NCBI GenBank assembly: GCA_007119395.1
Contig: SKPS01000232.1
Span: 1-9,606, forward strand
From: Lentimicrobiaceae bacterium
GTDB taxonomy: Bacteria > Bacteroidota > Bacteroidia > Bacteroidales > SKPS01
DNA length: 9,606 bases
Direction of reading: 5' to 3'
In this document: piece by piece, positions 1-6,996 of the stretch
Position numbering within the stretch: the stretch's first letter is position 1
Layout of the letters: the number at the start of each line of letters is the position of its first letter
The notes under the pieces: model-generated
The model's database searches: none
Told to the model about the DNA's origin: nothing
The model's input: only the letters and a program-made list of their open reading frames with translations
Position numbers and translations under genes: made by a program

Positions 1-2
1 AA

Positions 3-2246
3 ACCATCGATTTGAGCAACCAGGGACTCTTTGGCATCGGCTCACTCGATTACCTCTCTTCAACAGGCAGCTCTGAGGCGTACCTCTTTACGCCTGACAG
101 TACCACCGCAGAGCTTACACAATACCAGGTGCGTGAGGTGAGTGGAGAGGTGGAGTTCCCAGAACTCGCTGCCAGCGATGTGAGGATGAGATGGATGCCA
201 TACGACGACCGGATGGAGATCAACCACAAAGATCGCTACAGACGGCTCAAAGAGAACCCCATGGATATGTTCAACAACAGAGCTGCACTCCATGGCGATT
301 TCTGGCTCACCTCCAACGGGTCAGGTGCCAATGGTGCCATCGCCATCAGGGATGCAGAGATTGACTCTAAAGAGTTTCACTTTGGTATGCGTACCATCGA
401 TTCCGATAAAACCGACTTCAGGCTGAAGGCCACTTACGCCGATGTGGAGGTGGGAATCCTGCCACGCGATGGTTATGAACTGCTTACATACGACTACACC
501 GCCCATATCGACTTTAACAAAGACATCGGGTCTTTCACTGCCAACTCAGGCGGCTCAAAGGTTGACTTCCTCATCAACCAGTATATCGCTACCATTGATG
601 AGTTTGAATGGCATATGCATCGCGAAACCATTCGCTTCAGAAACACCACCGCCAAAGACCCGGAACGATTCGATGGGCTCTCCATGGAAGAGCTCCTCGA
701 CAAGGAGATGGTGGGGGCAGAGTTTGTTTCTACAAGCCCTTTTCAGGATAGCCTTCGCTTCTTCGCCATGGAGGCACTTTATAACAGGAAGCATTATGTT
801 ATTGAAGCATCCGGTGTAAAGTACATCAGGGTAGCTGATGCAGCGATCTATCCAGACCAGGAACGGGTGACAATTTTCAGGAAGGCAGAGATGGATACCC
901 TGAAAAAGGCACGGATCTTAACCAATGTGTTTACAAAGCATCATGCCTTCCATGATGCCACCGTGAGCATTGCCGGGAGAAACCGTTTTGAAGGATCGGG
1001 GATGTATGATTATGTAGACATGACCGAAACTTTGCAGAAGATTCCGTTCCACAGGATATGGGCTGATCGGCACGGGCACACCACCGGAGAGGGAAGAGTG
1101 GTTGAAGAGGATCAGTTTATGCTGAGCCCCTACTTCGGATTCCATGGTGAGGTGGTGCTCAGATCCGCCAACCAGTTTTTAACCTATACAGGGGGGGCGC
1201 AGATCAGTCATGTTTGTGACACCATGCAGCGTGAATGGATACGGTTTACAGCAGAAATAGATCCTGAACAGGTGATGATACCTGTCCCGGGAAGGGCAGT
1301 GAATATGATGCAGCGTGAGCTGGGTGTTGGGTTGCTGGTCTCACGGGATACTGTTGATGTGTATGCTGCTTTCTTCAACCGGAAACACCGCGCGGCCGAC
1401 AGGCCCATCATTTATGCGGATGGATTTCTGGTGTTTGATGAAGAGAGTTCAGAGTACCGTGTCTCTAACAGAGCCCGGCTTGAAGATCATTCCAAACCAG
1501 GCAACTTCGTGTGCCTGAACACCCAGGAGTGTGTGGTGGAGGGTGAAGGAAGGTTGGCGATCGGAGAAGACCTTGGCCTGGTTGAAATGGAAACACTGGG
1601 TAAGGTGCGTTACAATATACCGGCCGACTCTCTGGAGCTTGAACTGGTTCTCTCTCTCGACTTCTTCTTTGCCGACCAGGCGCTCAGAGCCTTCTCCAGA
1701 GATCTCGAAAACTATGGGGGCATGGCCGTCAGCCTGAACACCGAAGCCTATTTTTTCGCCTTGAACCATTGGCTCGGAACAAGCAGAGCTGAATCTGTTG
1801 AAAACGACATCATATTATATGGTGCACCCCGACGGTTGCCGGAGGAGCTCCAGAAAACAATCATCTTCACTGATATACAACTCACTTACAACCGCCGGAC
1901 ACGCTCGTTTATTTATGACGGACAGGTGGGTATCGGCAACGTAGGAGACCGACAGGTCAACAGGTATGTGGATGCCAAGGTGGAAATCAAAAGAGAGCGT
2001 TCAGGAGATGTGTTTACCATCCTCTTTGAGCTTGGTGACGATAACTGGTACCTTTTCGACTATAGCAGGGGTAGGATGATGGCGCTCTCATCAAACGATC
2101 AGTTCAACAGAGCGATCAGGGAAACCAGGGCAAACAGACGGCGCCTCCAGGATCCTGAAACCCGCGATACATACGTGTTTACACTTTCAACGCCCCGGAA
2201 AAAGCGTAGCTTTGAAAGGATGTTTCTGCAACTGGAGCAGGATTAA
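3..2246 (+). CDS. C-terminal part of a large conserved-looking protein of unknown function (5' end outside window)
   Basis: The frame is open from base 3 to the TAA at 2244-2246, giving 747 visible residues. The TTG at 12 is the first possible start in the window, but the same frame continues upstream into T-I-D, and the sequence there reads like the interior of a protein, so the true start is most likely before the window. I do not recognise the family. The visible part is soluble in character, rich in alternating hydrophobic and charged residues and in aromatics, as in beta-strand-rich proteins. It shows no transmembrane helix, no coiled coil and no obvious T9SS C-terminal sorting domain. 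Notable stretches are a WADRHGHTTGEG block (nt about 1059-1094), a LSPYFGFHGEV block (about 1122-1154) and a TGGAQISHVCD block (about 1189-1221). The C-terminus is basic, then ends L-E-Q-D. It lies 51 bp before plsY on the same strand. Real coding sequence is near certain; function is open. Confidence 0.85.
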   Translation, partial: TIDLSNQGLFGIGSLDYLSSTGSSEAYLFTPDSTTAELTQYQVREVSGEVEFPELAASDVRMRWMPYDDRMEINHKDRYRRLKENPMDMFNNRAALHGDFWLTSNGSGANGAIAIRDAEIDSKEFHFGMRTIDSDKTDFRLKATYADVEVGILPRDGYELLTYDYTAHIDFNKDIGSFTANSGGSKVDFLINQYIATIDEFEWHMHRETIRFRNTTAKDPERFDGLSMEELLDKEMVGAEFVSTSPFQDSLRFFAMEALYNRKHYVIEASGVKYIRVADAAIYPDQERVTIFRKAEMDTLKKARILTNVFTKHHAFHDATVSIAGRNRFEGSGMYDYVDMTETLQKIPFHRIWADRHGHTTGEGRVVEEDQFMLSPYFGFHGEVVLRSANQFLTYTGGAQISHVCDTMQREWIRFTAEIDPEQVMIPVPGRAVNMMQRELGVGLLVSRDTVDVYAAFFNRKHRAADRPIIYADGFLVFDEESSEYRVSNRARLEDHSKPGNFVCLNTQECVVEGEGRLAIGEDLGLVEMETLGKVRYNIPADSLELELVLSLDFFFADQALRAFSRDLENYGGMAVSLNTEAYFFALNHWLGTSRAESVENDIILYGAPRRLPEELQKTIIFTDIQLTYNRRTRSFIYDGQVGIGNVGDRQVNRYVDAKVEIKRERSGDVFTILFELGDDNWYLFDYSRGRMMALSSNDQFNRAIRETRANRRRLQDPETRDTYVFTLSTPRKKRSFERMFLQLEQD

Positions 2247-2282
2247 CAGACGGTGTGCAGGTAAGATTAACCAATTGTTCCT

Positions 2283-2290
2283 TACCTTTG
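2283..2290 (+). promoter_or_regulatory. Bacteroidetes-type -7 box (TACCTTTG) for plsY
   Basis: TACCTTTG matches the TAnnTTTG -7 consensus of the Bacteroidetes primary sigma factor exactly and lies 7 bp before the plsY ATG. No TTTG sits at the expected 19-21 bp upstream, so the -33 half is missing or degenerate. If used, the transcript would start within a few bases of the ATG. The assignment is inference from motif and position. Confidence 0.45.
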
Positions 2291-2297
2291 CCAACAG

Positions 2298-2927
2298 ATG
2301 TTGTTTTGGACAGTGATAGCATGCTTATGGGGAGCCTATATGATTGGCTCTGTTCCCACTGCCGTTTGGATCGGTAAGTGGTTTCACGGAATTGATGTCC
2401 GTGATCATGGTTCCGGCAATGCCGGTGCAACCAATACCATCCGTGTTCTGGGCTTTAAAACAGGCATTCCCGTATTGGTGATAGATGGCCTCAAAGGGTA
2501 TTGTGCCGTATGGGTCGCCTCGCTAACCGGCCTCTTCGTGCAAGGGTCTGATGCATACATTAACTTCCAACTCTCAATGGGCGTTTCAGCTGTGCTGGGA
2601 CACCTGTTCCCCCTCTATGCCGGATTCAGAGGTGGAAAAGGAGTCGCCACCCTCTTCGGTGTGGTGATCGCTTTATACCCTCTGTCGTTCCTGATCGTGG
2701 CCGGTGTGTTTGCATTGGTCCTTCTCCTTACAAGATTTGTCTCGCTGAGCTCCATCACCGCCGCCATCGCCTTCCCTTTCGTGTCTGTTTTTGTGGCAGG
2801 AATCGATACTCAGTCGCTCATCCTGTTTACCATCATCATCGCAGTGTTCATCCCTTTAACCCATCAAAAGAATATTTTACGACTCATCAAAGGGGAAGAA
2901 TCAAAAATGGTGTTCAGAAAAAAATAA
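2298..2927 (+). CDS. plsY: Glycerol-3-phosphate acyltransferase PlsY
   Basis: Integral membrane acyltransferase that moves an acyl chain from acyl-phosphate (made by PlsX) to the sn-1 position of glycerol 3-phosphate, the first step of phospholipid synthesis in most bacteria. The 209-residue length is normal for the family. All three PlsY signature motifs are visible: an N-terminal G-S-V-P-T-A (about residues 17-22); the G-S-G-N-A-G-A-T-N-T-x-R motif (about 38-49) with V-L-G following; and G-H-L-F-P-L-Y-x-G-F-R-G-G-K-G-V-A-T (about 101-118), containing the conserved His and the glycine-rich loop. Several hydrophobic helices fill the rest, and the tail is short and basic, consistent with a multi-pass inner-membrane protein. 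The ATG start places the first helix and motif 1 at the usual distance from the N-terminus. It follows the large unknown gene and is 29 bp upstream of clpS on the same strand. Confidence 0.97.
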   Translation: MLFWTVIACLWGAYMIGSVPTAVWIGKWFHGIDVRDHGSGNAGATNTIRVLGFKTGIPVLVIDGLKGYCAVWVASLTGLFVQGSDAYINFQLSMGVSAVLGHLFPLYAGFRGGKGVATLFGVVIALYPLSFLIVAGVFALVLLLTRFVSLSSITAAIAFPFVSVFVAGIDTQSLILFTIIIAVFIPLTHQKNILRLIKGEESKMVFRKK

Positions 2928-2944
2928 CAAACCAATATTTTTTG

Positions 2945-2952
2945 TAGTTTTG
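2945..2952 (+). promoter_or_regulatory. Bacteroidetes-type -7 box (TAGTTTTG) for clpS
   Basis: TAGTTTTG fits TAnnTTTG and ends only 4 bp before the clpS ATG at 2957. There is no matching TTTG 19-21 bp upstream, where the sequence is A-rich. If functional, it would give a transcript beginning at or almost at the ATG. It could also be a chance match in T-rich DNA. Confidence 0.4.
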
Positions 2953-2956
2953 TACC

Positions 2957-3232
2957 ATGATGCCCAAAGAATTTCCGCAGCAGCAAACAGGCTCTGTCAA
3001 CGAGCTCTTTCATCAACATGAACTGGTGTTGTACAATGACGATGTGAATACATTCGAATTTGTCATCCAGACACTGATTGATGTATGTGAGCACGACAGG
3101 CTGCAGGCTGAGCAATGTGCGCTCATTACACACCACAACGGGAAGTGTAGCGTAAAGCAGGGAACATGGGATGATTTGAAAGATAAAAAGCAGGTTATGA
3201 CAGACTTGGGACTGAGTGTGGAGATCACCTGA
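2957..3232 (+). CDS. clpS: ATP-dependent Clp protease adaptor ClpS
   Basis: Small adaptor that delivers substrates, classically N-degron proteins with a bulky hydrophobic N-terminal residue, to the ClpA or ClpC unfoldase for degradation by ClpP in the cytosol. The 91-residue product carries the ClpS core: L-V-L-Y-N-D-D at residues 23-29, the following N-T-F-E-F-V helix, and H-H-N-G-K at 59-63. By alignment from memory with E. coli ClpS, Asn27 and Asp28 correspond to the N-degron-binding Asn34 and Asp35, and His59 corresponds to His66. The position of the E. coli gatekeeper Met40 is Phe33 here. The roughly 20-residue leading segment matches the flexible ClpS N-terminal extension. ATG codons at 2957 and 2960 are both possible starts. 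No clpA or clpC is next to it, unlike the clpS-clpA arrangement of proteobacteria. Confidence 0.93.
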   Translation: MMPKEFPQQQTGSVNELFHQHELVLYNDDVNTFEFVIQTLIDVCEHDRLQAEQCALITHHNGKCSVKQGTWDDLKDKKQVMTDLGLSVEIT

Positions 3233-3350
3233 TGTGCTGGGTGTGCCCTTTGTTGGGTGTGCTGATGTCTTGCGTTCAATACACAGCAGATGCGTTCTTT
3301 AAGGAGATGGATAGTTGAGTATTTGTTAAAAAAACAATAAACACACAAAT
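3233..3350. other. Intergenic spacer clpS-nfeD with a short direct repeat
   Basis: A 118-bp non-coding spacer. TGGGTGTGC occurs twice, at 3238-3246 and 3254-3262 (16-bp period), immediately after the clpS stop. No convincing terminator and no exact TAnnTTTG box is visible, although nfeD must have a promoter here or be read through from clpS. The last 30 bp before nfeD are A-rich, as is common for Bacteroidetes translation initiation regions. Confidence 0.5.
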
Positions 3351-3821
3351 ATGGATTGGGCGATCATCATCGGTTTAATCGCTGCGGGATTGTTTTTGCT
3401 GGTTCTGGAGGTGCTGGTGATACCCGGTGTGGGTGTTGTCGGCTTTTTTGGTTTTGGGTTGATTGTGTACAGCTTATGGACCTCTTTTGCTGTTCATGGA
3501 ACGGCAGCAGGGCTCGTCACCACAGTCGCTACATTTTTTGCGTCAGCCATGGTTATTTGGTTGTCGTTGCGTTCCAAGACCTGGCGGCGCATCAGTTTGG
3601 AAACAGATATTAAAGCCAAAGCCAACGTAAACGACCCGGTTGGTTTGTCAACCGGTGACAAAGGGACCACCGTAGGAAGAATCGCCCCCATGGGGAAGGC
3701 GTTGATCAACGGAAAGTATTACGAAGTGAAATCGGGCGGTGCTTTTATCGACCAGGGTAGAGAGGTAATTGTTACCCGGATAGATGGTAACCAAGTGTAT
3801 GTAAAACAGATAACAGAATAA
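3351..3821 (+). CDS. nfeD: Short NfeD-family membrane protein (NfeD1b type)
   Basis: A 156-residue membrane protein of the short NfeD class, which lacks the ClpP-like serine protease domain of long NfeD proteins. The N-terminal half holds hydrophobic segments at about residues 4-41 (long enough for two helices, with a G-V-G-V-V-G-F-F-G-F-G stretch) and about 52-72. Residues about 98-156 form the soluble NfeD C-terminal OB-fold: G-x-x-G-x-x-x-G-R-I-A-P-x-G-K, then N-G-K-Y-Y-E-V and V-T-R-I-D-G-N-Q-V-Y-V. Family knowledge: short NfeD proteins are encoded beside flotillin-like or stomatin-like partners and are thought to help organise membrane microdomains. Here floA follows after 26 bp on the same strand, so the two are almost certainly co-transcribed. 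The ATG at 3351 puts the first helix at the very N-terminus. Confidence 0.92.
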   Translation: MDWAIIIGLIAAGLFLLVLEVLVIPGVGVVGFFGFGLIVYSLWTSFAVHGTAAGLVTTVATFFASAMVIWLSLRSKTWRRISLETDIKAKANVNDPVGLSTGDKGTTVGRIAPMGKALINGKYYEVKSGGAFIDQGREVIVTRIDGNQVYVKQITE

Positions 3822-3847
3822 TTAACCCATTAACGATACTAAAAATT

Positions 3848-4852
3848 ATGGACGAAACAATGATTTATGTACTGATTGGTGTAGGTTCACTGATTGGTTT
3901 GTGGCTGATTCTTTACTTTATCCCCGTTGGGCTGTGGTTTACTGCACTTTTGTCAGGTGTACCTATCAATCTGTTCCAGCTGGTATTTATGCGTTGGCGT
4001 AAGGTACCCCCTTCGCTGATTGTTAACTCAATGATTATGGCCACCAAGGCCGGTCTCTCTATCAGTCGTGATCAGTTAGAGGCTCACTATCTGGCCGGTG
4101 GCCGGGTAAAAAGTGTGATCAGTGCATTGATCTCTGCCGACAAAGCGAACATCCAGCTTGACTTTAACACCACCACTGCCATTGACCTGGCGGGAAGAGA
4201 CGTGTTTGAAGCAGTCCAGATGTCGGTAAACCCGAAGGTAATCAACACACCACCTGTTGCTGCAGTTGCGAAAGATGGTATTCAGCTGATTTGCAAGGCG
4301 CGGGTAACAGTCAGGGCCAATATCCGCCAGTTGGTTGGTGGAGCGGGTGAAGAGACCATCCTGGCCAGGATCGGTGAAGGCGTCGTCTCGTCAATCGGTT
4401 CTGCTGATACCCATAAATCGGTGCTCGAAAACCCTGATTCCATCTCAAAAGTTGTACTCGAAAAAGGACTTGATTCTGGTACTGCTTTTGAAATCCTCTC
4501 CATTGATATTGCTGACATCGATGTTGGAAAGAACATTGGTGCTGTACTGCAAATGGATCAGGCCAATGCCGACAAGAACATCGCACAGGCCAAAGCTGAA
4601 GAGCGCCGTGCCATGGCTGTTGCCGTTGAGCAGGAGATGAAAGCCAGAGCGCAGGAAGCAAGAGCCAAAGTGATTGAAGCTGAAGCTGAAATCCCCAAAG
4701 CAATTGCCGAAGCATTCCGTGCTGGAAACCTGGGTATTATGGATTACCACAGAATCCAAAATATTCAAGCCGATACAGATATGCGGGACTCCATCGCAAA
4801 ACCCCCGCAAACACCTCCTACCCAAGGTGGAAAAGACAAAACGAGTAAGTAA
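3848..4852 (+). CDS. floA: Flotillin-like protein FloA (YqfA family)
   Basis: Membrane scaffold protein of functional membrane microdomains, homologous to Bacillus subtilis FloA/YqfA. The 334-residue length is normal for the family. A hydrophobic N-terminal hairpin spans about residues 5-48 and includes F-I-P-V-G-L-W-F-T-A. The SPFH/PHB-like domain follows, with V-N-P-K-V-I-N-T-P-P and C-K-A-R-V-T-V-R-A-N-I blocks. From about residue 236 to 292 there is an Ala/Glu/Lys-rich segment beginning M-D-Q-A-N-A-D-K-N-I-A-Q-A-K-A-E, the coiled coil used for oligomerisation, then the conserved G-N-L-G-I-M-D-Y turn. The tail is Pro/Lys-rich (P-P-Q-T-P-P-T-Q-G-G). The gene sits 26 bp after nfeD, the usual partner, and a strong hairpin follows the stop. 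The role in microdomains is known from B. subtilis and inferred here. Confidence 0.95.
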   Translation: MDETMIYVLIGVGSLIGLWLILYFIPVGLWFTALLSGVPINLFQLVFMRWRKVPPSLIVNSMIMATKAGLSISRDQLEAHYLAGGRVKSVISALISADKANIQLDFNTTTAIDLAGRDVFEAVQMSVNPKVINTPPVAAVAKDGIQLICKARVTVRANIRQLVGGAGEETILARIGEGVVSSIGSADTHKSVLENPDSISKVVLEKGLDSGTAFEILSIDIADIDVGKNIGAVLQMDQANADKNIAQAKAEERRAMAVAVEQEMKARAQEARAKVIEAEAEIPKAIAEAFRAGNLGIMDYHRIQNIQADTDMRDSIAKPPQTPPTQGGKDKTSK

Positions 4853-4872
4853 ATAATCTCACAATCAATTGA

Positions 4873-4902
4873 GTGGGTCGATGGTGAATGCCATCGGCCC
4901 AC
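4873..4902 (+). terminator. Strong hairpin after floA, probable transcription terminator
   Basis: Arms 4873-4884 and 4891-4902 form a 12-bp stem (one T:G wobble) around a 6-nt loop, TGAATG. An outer CAATC (4862-4866) can also pair with GATTG (4904-4908). The hairpin begins about 20 bp after the floA stop. The T-rich run (4933-4939) lies some 30 bp downstream rather than directly at the stem, so this is not a textbook intrinsic terminator. It may instead protect the 3' end of the nfeD-floA transcript. Confidence 0.55.
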
Positions 4903-4940
4903 CGATTGAAAGTGAACGATCCGATCATTGACTTTTTTTA

Positions 4941-4948
4941 TATTTTTG
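4941..4948 (+). promoter_or_regulatory. Candidate -7 box (TATTTTTG) for the DUF6580 gene
   Basis: TATTTTTG fits TAnnTTTG and lies after the floA hairpin and about 117 bp before the next start codon. No TTTG is present 19-21 bp upstream, so support is from one half only and the T-rich context raises the chance of a random match. If used, transcription would begin near 4954-4956, at the edge of the structured leader. Confidence 0.4.
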
Positions 4949-4955
4949 CCGGCAG

Positions 4956-5020
4956 ATTCAACCTTTGGGGTACATACATTGTTGTACTTGATATCTGAGA
5001 AACTGTACCGGCTGTTGAAT
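4956..5020 (+). ncRNA. Candidate structured 5' leader of the DUF6580 gene
   Basis: ATTCAAC (4956-4962) is complementary to GTTGAAT (5014-5020), and nested inside it GGTAC (4969-4973) is complementary to GTACC (5005-5009). A small TACA-TTGT-TGTA hairpin fits within (4975-4986). Together these fold a roughly 65-nt domain that would start at the predicted 5' end of the transcript and sit about 45 nt before the ATG. It does not match a riboswitch class I can recognise, and I see no cobalamin B12 box. Stems are short, so this is a candidate only. Confidence 0.3.
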
Positions 5021-5065
5021 TAATTGTAGAATAAAGAAGAAAACACAACTTAATTGTTAAAGGAC

Positions 5066-5614
5066 ATGGAACGATTGAAACCTGCTTTTTTTGTGGTGAG
5101 TGGAATGATACTGATAGCGGCCTTCAGCAGATTAATCCCGCACTGGCCAAACTTTACAGCTGTTGCTGCCATAGCCCTTTTTGGTGGCGCCAGATTGGCA
5201 AATAAATTCACTGCATTTATGATCCCTCTGGCAGCACTATTCCTCACCGACCTGATCCTGGGCTTTCACAACTCCATGATCTTTGTGTACCTCGCTTTTG
5301 CCATTACAGTAATCCTGGGTATCTCCATCAGCAAACAGCGCAATTTCGCAGCCATCGGACTCACCGCTGCTGGTGCTTCGGTAATCTTTTTCCTGATTAC
5401 CAATTTTGGCGCCTGGCTCGCCATGCCATTTTATCCGAACGACCTTTCAGGTCTGGTCATGGCTTATACGGCCGGACTGGCCTTCTTCCATGATGGAGCA
5501 ATGGGTATCTCACCCTTTATCAATAGCTTGATGGGTGACCTCTTCTATACATTTGTTCTGTTTGGTGTATATGCACTGGTACAAAAACAAGTGCCCGTTT
5601 TGCAAAGAGCCTGA
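5066..5614 (+). CDS. DUF6580 family putative membrane transport protein
   Basis: A 182-residue, very hydrophobic protein with about five or six predicted membrane helices (residues about 7-24, 32-44, 49-67, 70-90, 94-115 and 155-175). It carries the R-L-I-P-H-W-P-N-F-T-A-V-A-A-I-A-L-F-G-G block (about 22-41) and the following P-L-x-A-L-F-L-T-D-L-I-L-G-F-H block, which I associate with the DUF6580 family, annotated as putative transport proteins. Its size and topology resemble the substrate-binding S components of ECF transporters, so uptake of a vitamin or other small molecule is possible, but no energising ATPase or T component is nearby. I chose the ATG at 5066 over an in-frame TTG at 5054, because it gives a normal short N-terminus. 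Its stop directly abuts that of the convergent MATE gene. Confidence 0.8.
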   Translation: MERLKPAFFVVSGMILIAAFSRLIPHWPNFTAVAAIALFGGARLANKFTAFMIPLAALFLTDLILGFHNSMIFVYLAFAITVILGISISKQRNFAAIGLTAAGASVIFFLITNFGAWLAMPFYPNDLSGLVMAYTAGLAFFHDGAMGISPFINSLMGDLFYTFVLFGVYALVQKQVPVLQRA

Positions 5615-5625
5615 TCAAAGAGCCT
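5603..5625. repeat. 10-bp direct repeat across two abutting convergent stop codons
   Basis: CAAAGAGCCT occurs at 5603-5612 and 5616-5625 (13-bp period). Between and across the copies lies the palindrome TGATCA (5612-5617), which supplies TGA to the DUF6580 gene on the + strand and TGA to the MATE gene on the - strand with no base between them. No terminator hairpin is visible here. Confidence 0.8.
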
Positions 5626-6979
5626 CTTCGATCTCTTCATGCTTAACCACTGCGTAACGTTTCCATTTACCGCTTAGGTAATAGGCGTATGAAGCGGCTG
5701 CGCCAAAACCCCAGGCAACAGGGATACCCCACCAGATACCTGTCTCTGCCAGCCCGGTCCAATCACGCGACAGAATGTAACTCAACGGGATCCTGAGCAC
5801 CCAGATGGAGATCAGGGTAATAAACATCGGTATTAGCGTGGCACCCGCCCCTCGCAACAGCCCGTTGGTGATAAACATGCTGCTGAAAACCACATAAAAG
5901 GCACATACAATGATCAGGTAATCGTTGCCCGCCTCGATCACAGCTTGATCGTCTGTAAAGAGTGACATCAGCGAAGTGCGGAAAAAGACAACCGCACCGG
6001 TCACCAACAACGCCATCCCTGTCGACATCCACCAGGTGAGAATAAAACCGCGACGAACCCTGTCCATACGGTTCGCCCCAACGTTCTGCCCTACAAAGGT
6101 CGACAAAGCCGCAGCAAGCTGCATCGCTGGTAGTGACGCCAACGAATCAATCCGCATCGCAGCACTGTAGCCGGCAATCACATCAACACCAAAATCATTC
6201 ACAATCCAATAGAGCAAGATGCCCCCAATGGCAACAAACGACTGCTGCAGCCCGGAAGGGAGTCCAACCCGCATCGCCGTCCGGAATATGGACTTGTCAA
6301 ACGCAAAACTGCGCAACTGAAGGTTGATGATCGAACCCTTGCGACGTAAGTACCACGCCCCGAGAAAAAAGGCAAACCCCTGAGATATCACTGTGGCAAT
6401 GGCTGCACCCTCTATCCCCCAACCCCAACCTAAAATAAACAGCAAATCCAAGCCAATATTTAGTATAGTGCTGATAATCAAGAAGTAAAGAGGGGTCTTG
6501 CTGTCGCCCAACCCCCTCAGGATCGCAGCGGTAGCATAATACCCGAACATCAGAATAAAACCTCCTGAATAGATCCTGAAATACAACAATGCATGCGGCA
6601 TAATCTCTTCCGGTAGATTGATCAACTCGAAAACCGGACGGCTGACAGCTATGCCGATGATGGTAAGAACCAATCCCGCCACAAACGAGAATATGTACAT
6701 GGTGTCTATGGCGCGCTTCACCTTTTCGTAGTCTTTGGCTCCATAATATTGGGATATCACAATATTGATCCCGTTGGCAATACCCACTGCCAGAGCAATC
6801 AAAATAAAAATCAAAGGAAAACTTGCACCAATGGCAGCCAGCGCCTCGCTGCCAACAAATTTCCCCACGATGGCACTGTCAGTAAAGCTATACACCTGCT
6901 GAAACAGGTTGCCAAGCAGCATAGGCATGGCAAACCAGGTGATCAACTTCAGTTCGTTCCCTTTCGTAAGATCTTTCAT
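5615..6979 (-). CDS. MATE family efflux transporter
   Basis: A 454-residue polytopic inner-membrane antiporter of the MATE family, which exports drugs or other organic cations in exchange for Na+ or H+. Length and pattern fit the usual twelve-helix, two-repeat architecture. The first helix block reads L-I-T-W-F-A-M-P-M-L-L-G-N-L-F-Q-Q-V-Y-S-F-T-D-S-A-I-V-G-K-F, typical of the MepA/NorM-like proteins common in Bacteroidetes and Firmicutes. The second repeat carries the related G-L-P-S-G-L-Q-Q-S motif and G-Q-N-V-G-A-N-R. I chose the ATG at 6977-6979 over an in-frame TTG twelve bases upstream, because the ATG gives the usual N-terminus and lies about 12 nt from the predicted transcription start. 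Substrate cannot be told from sequence. It is transcribed divergently from the amidohydrolase gene and convergently with the DUF6580 gene. Confidence 0.95.
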   Translation of the reverse strand: MKDLTKGNELKLITWFAMPMLLGNLFQQVYSFTDSAIVGKFVGSEALAAIGASFPLIFILIALAVGIANGINIVISQYYGAKDYEKVKRAIDTMYIFSFVAGLVLTIIGIAVSRPVFELINLPEEIMPHALLYFRIYSGGFILMFGYYATAAILRGLGDSKTPLYFLIISTILNIGLDLLFILGWGWGIEGAAIATVISQGFAFFLGAWYLRRKGSIINLQLRSFAFDKSIFRTAMRVGLPSGLQQSFVAIGGILLYWIVNDFGVDVIAGYSAAMRIDSLASLPAMQLAAALSTFVGQNVGANRMDRVRRGFILTWWMSTGMALLVTGAVVFFRTSLMSLFTDDQAVIEAGNDYLIIVCAFYVVFSSMFITNGLLRGAGATLIPMFITLISIWVLRIPLSYILSRDWTGLAETGIWWGIPVAWGFGAAASYAYYLSGKWKRYAVVKHEEIEEAL

Positions 6980-6996
6980 GGGCGTATTCAAAACGC

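Noticed and set aside
3238..3262. TGGGTGTGC direct repeat after clpS as a regulatory or mobile-element scar
   Set aside because: Only two short copies in a GT-rich spacer, with no flanking structure; noted in the spacer entry but not enough for a claim.
4311..4825. Overlapping open frames opposite floA
   Set aside because: They are Cys/His/Leu/Gln-rich artefacts antisense to the Ala/Glu-rich coiled-coil region of floA, with no initiation signals.
4853..5065. Cobalamin or other known riboswitch before the DUF6580 gene
   Set aside because: No B12-box-like sequence and too short a leader after the predicted start; only a generic structured leader can be supported.
6980..6991. TTG start at 6991 for the MATE gene
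   Set aside because: It coincides with the predicted transcription start, and the ATG at 6979 gives the usual MATE N-terminus.
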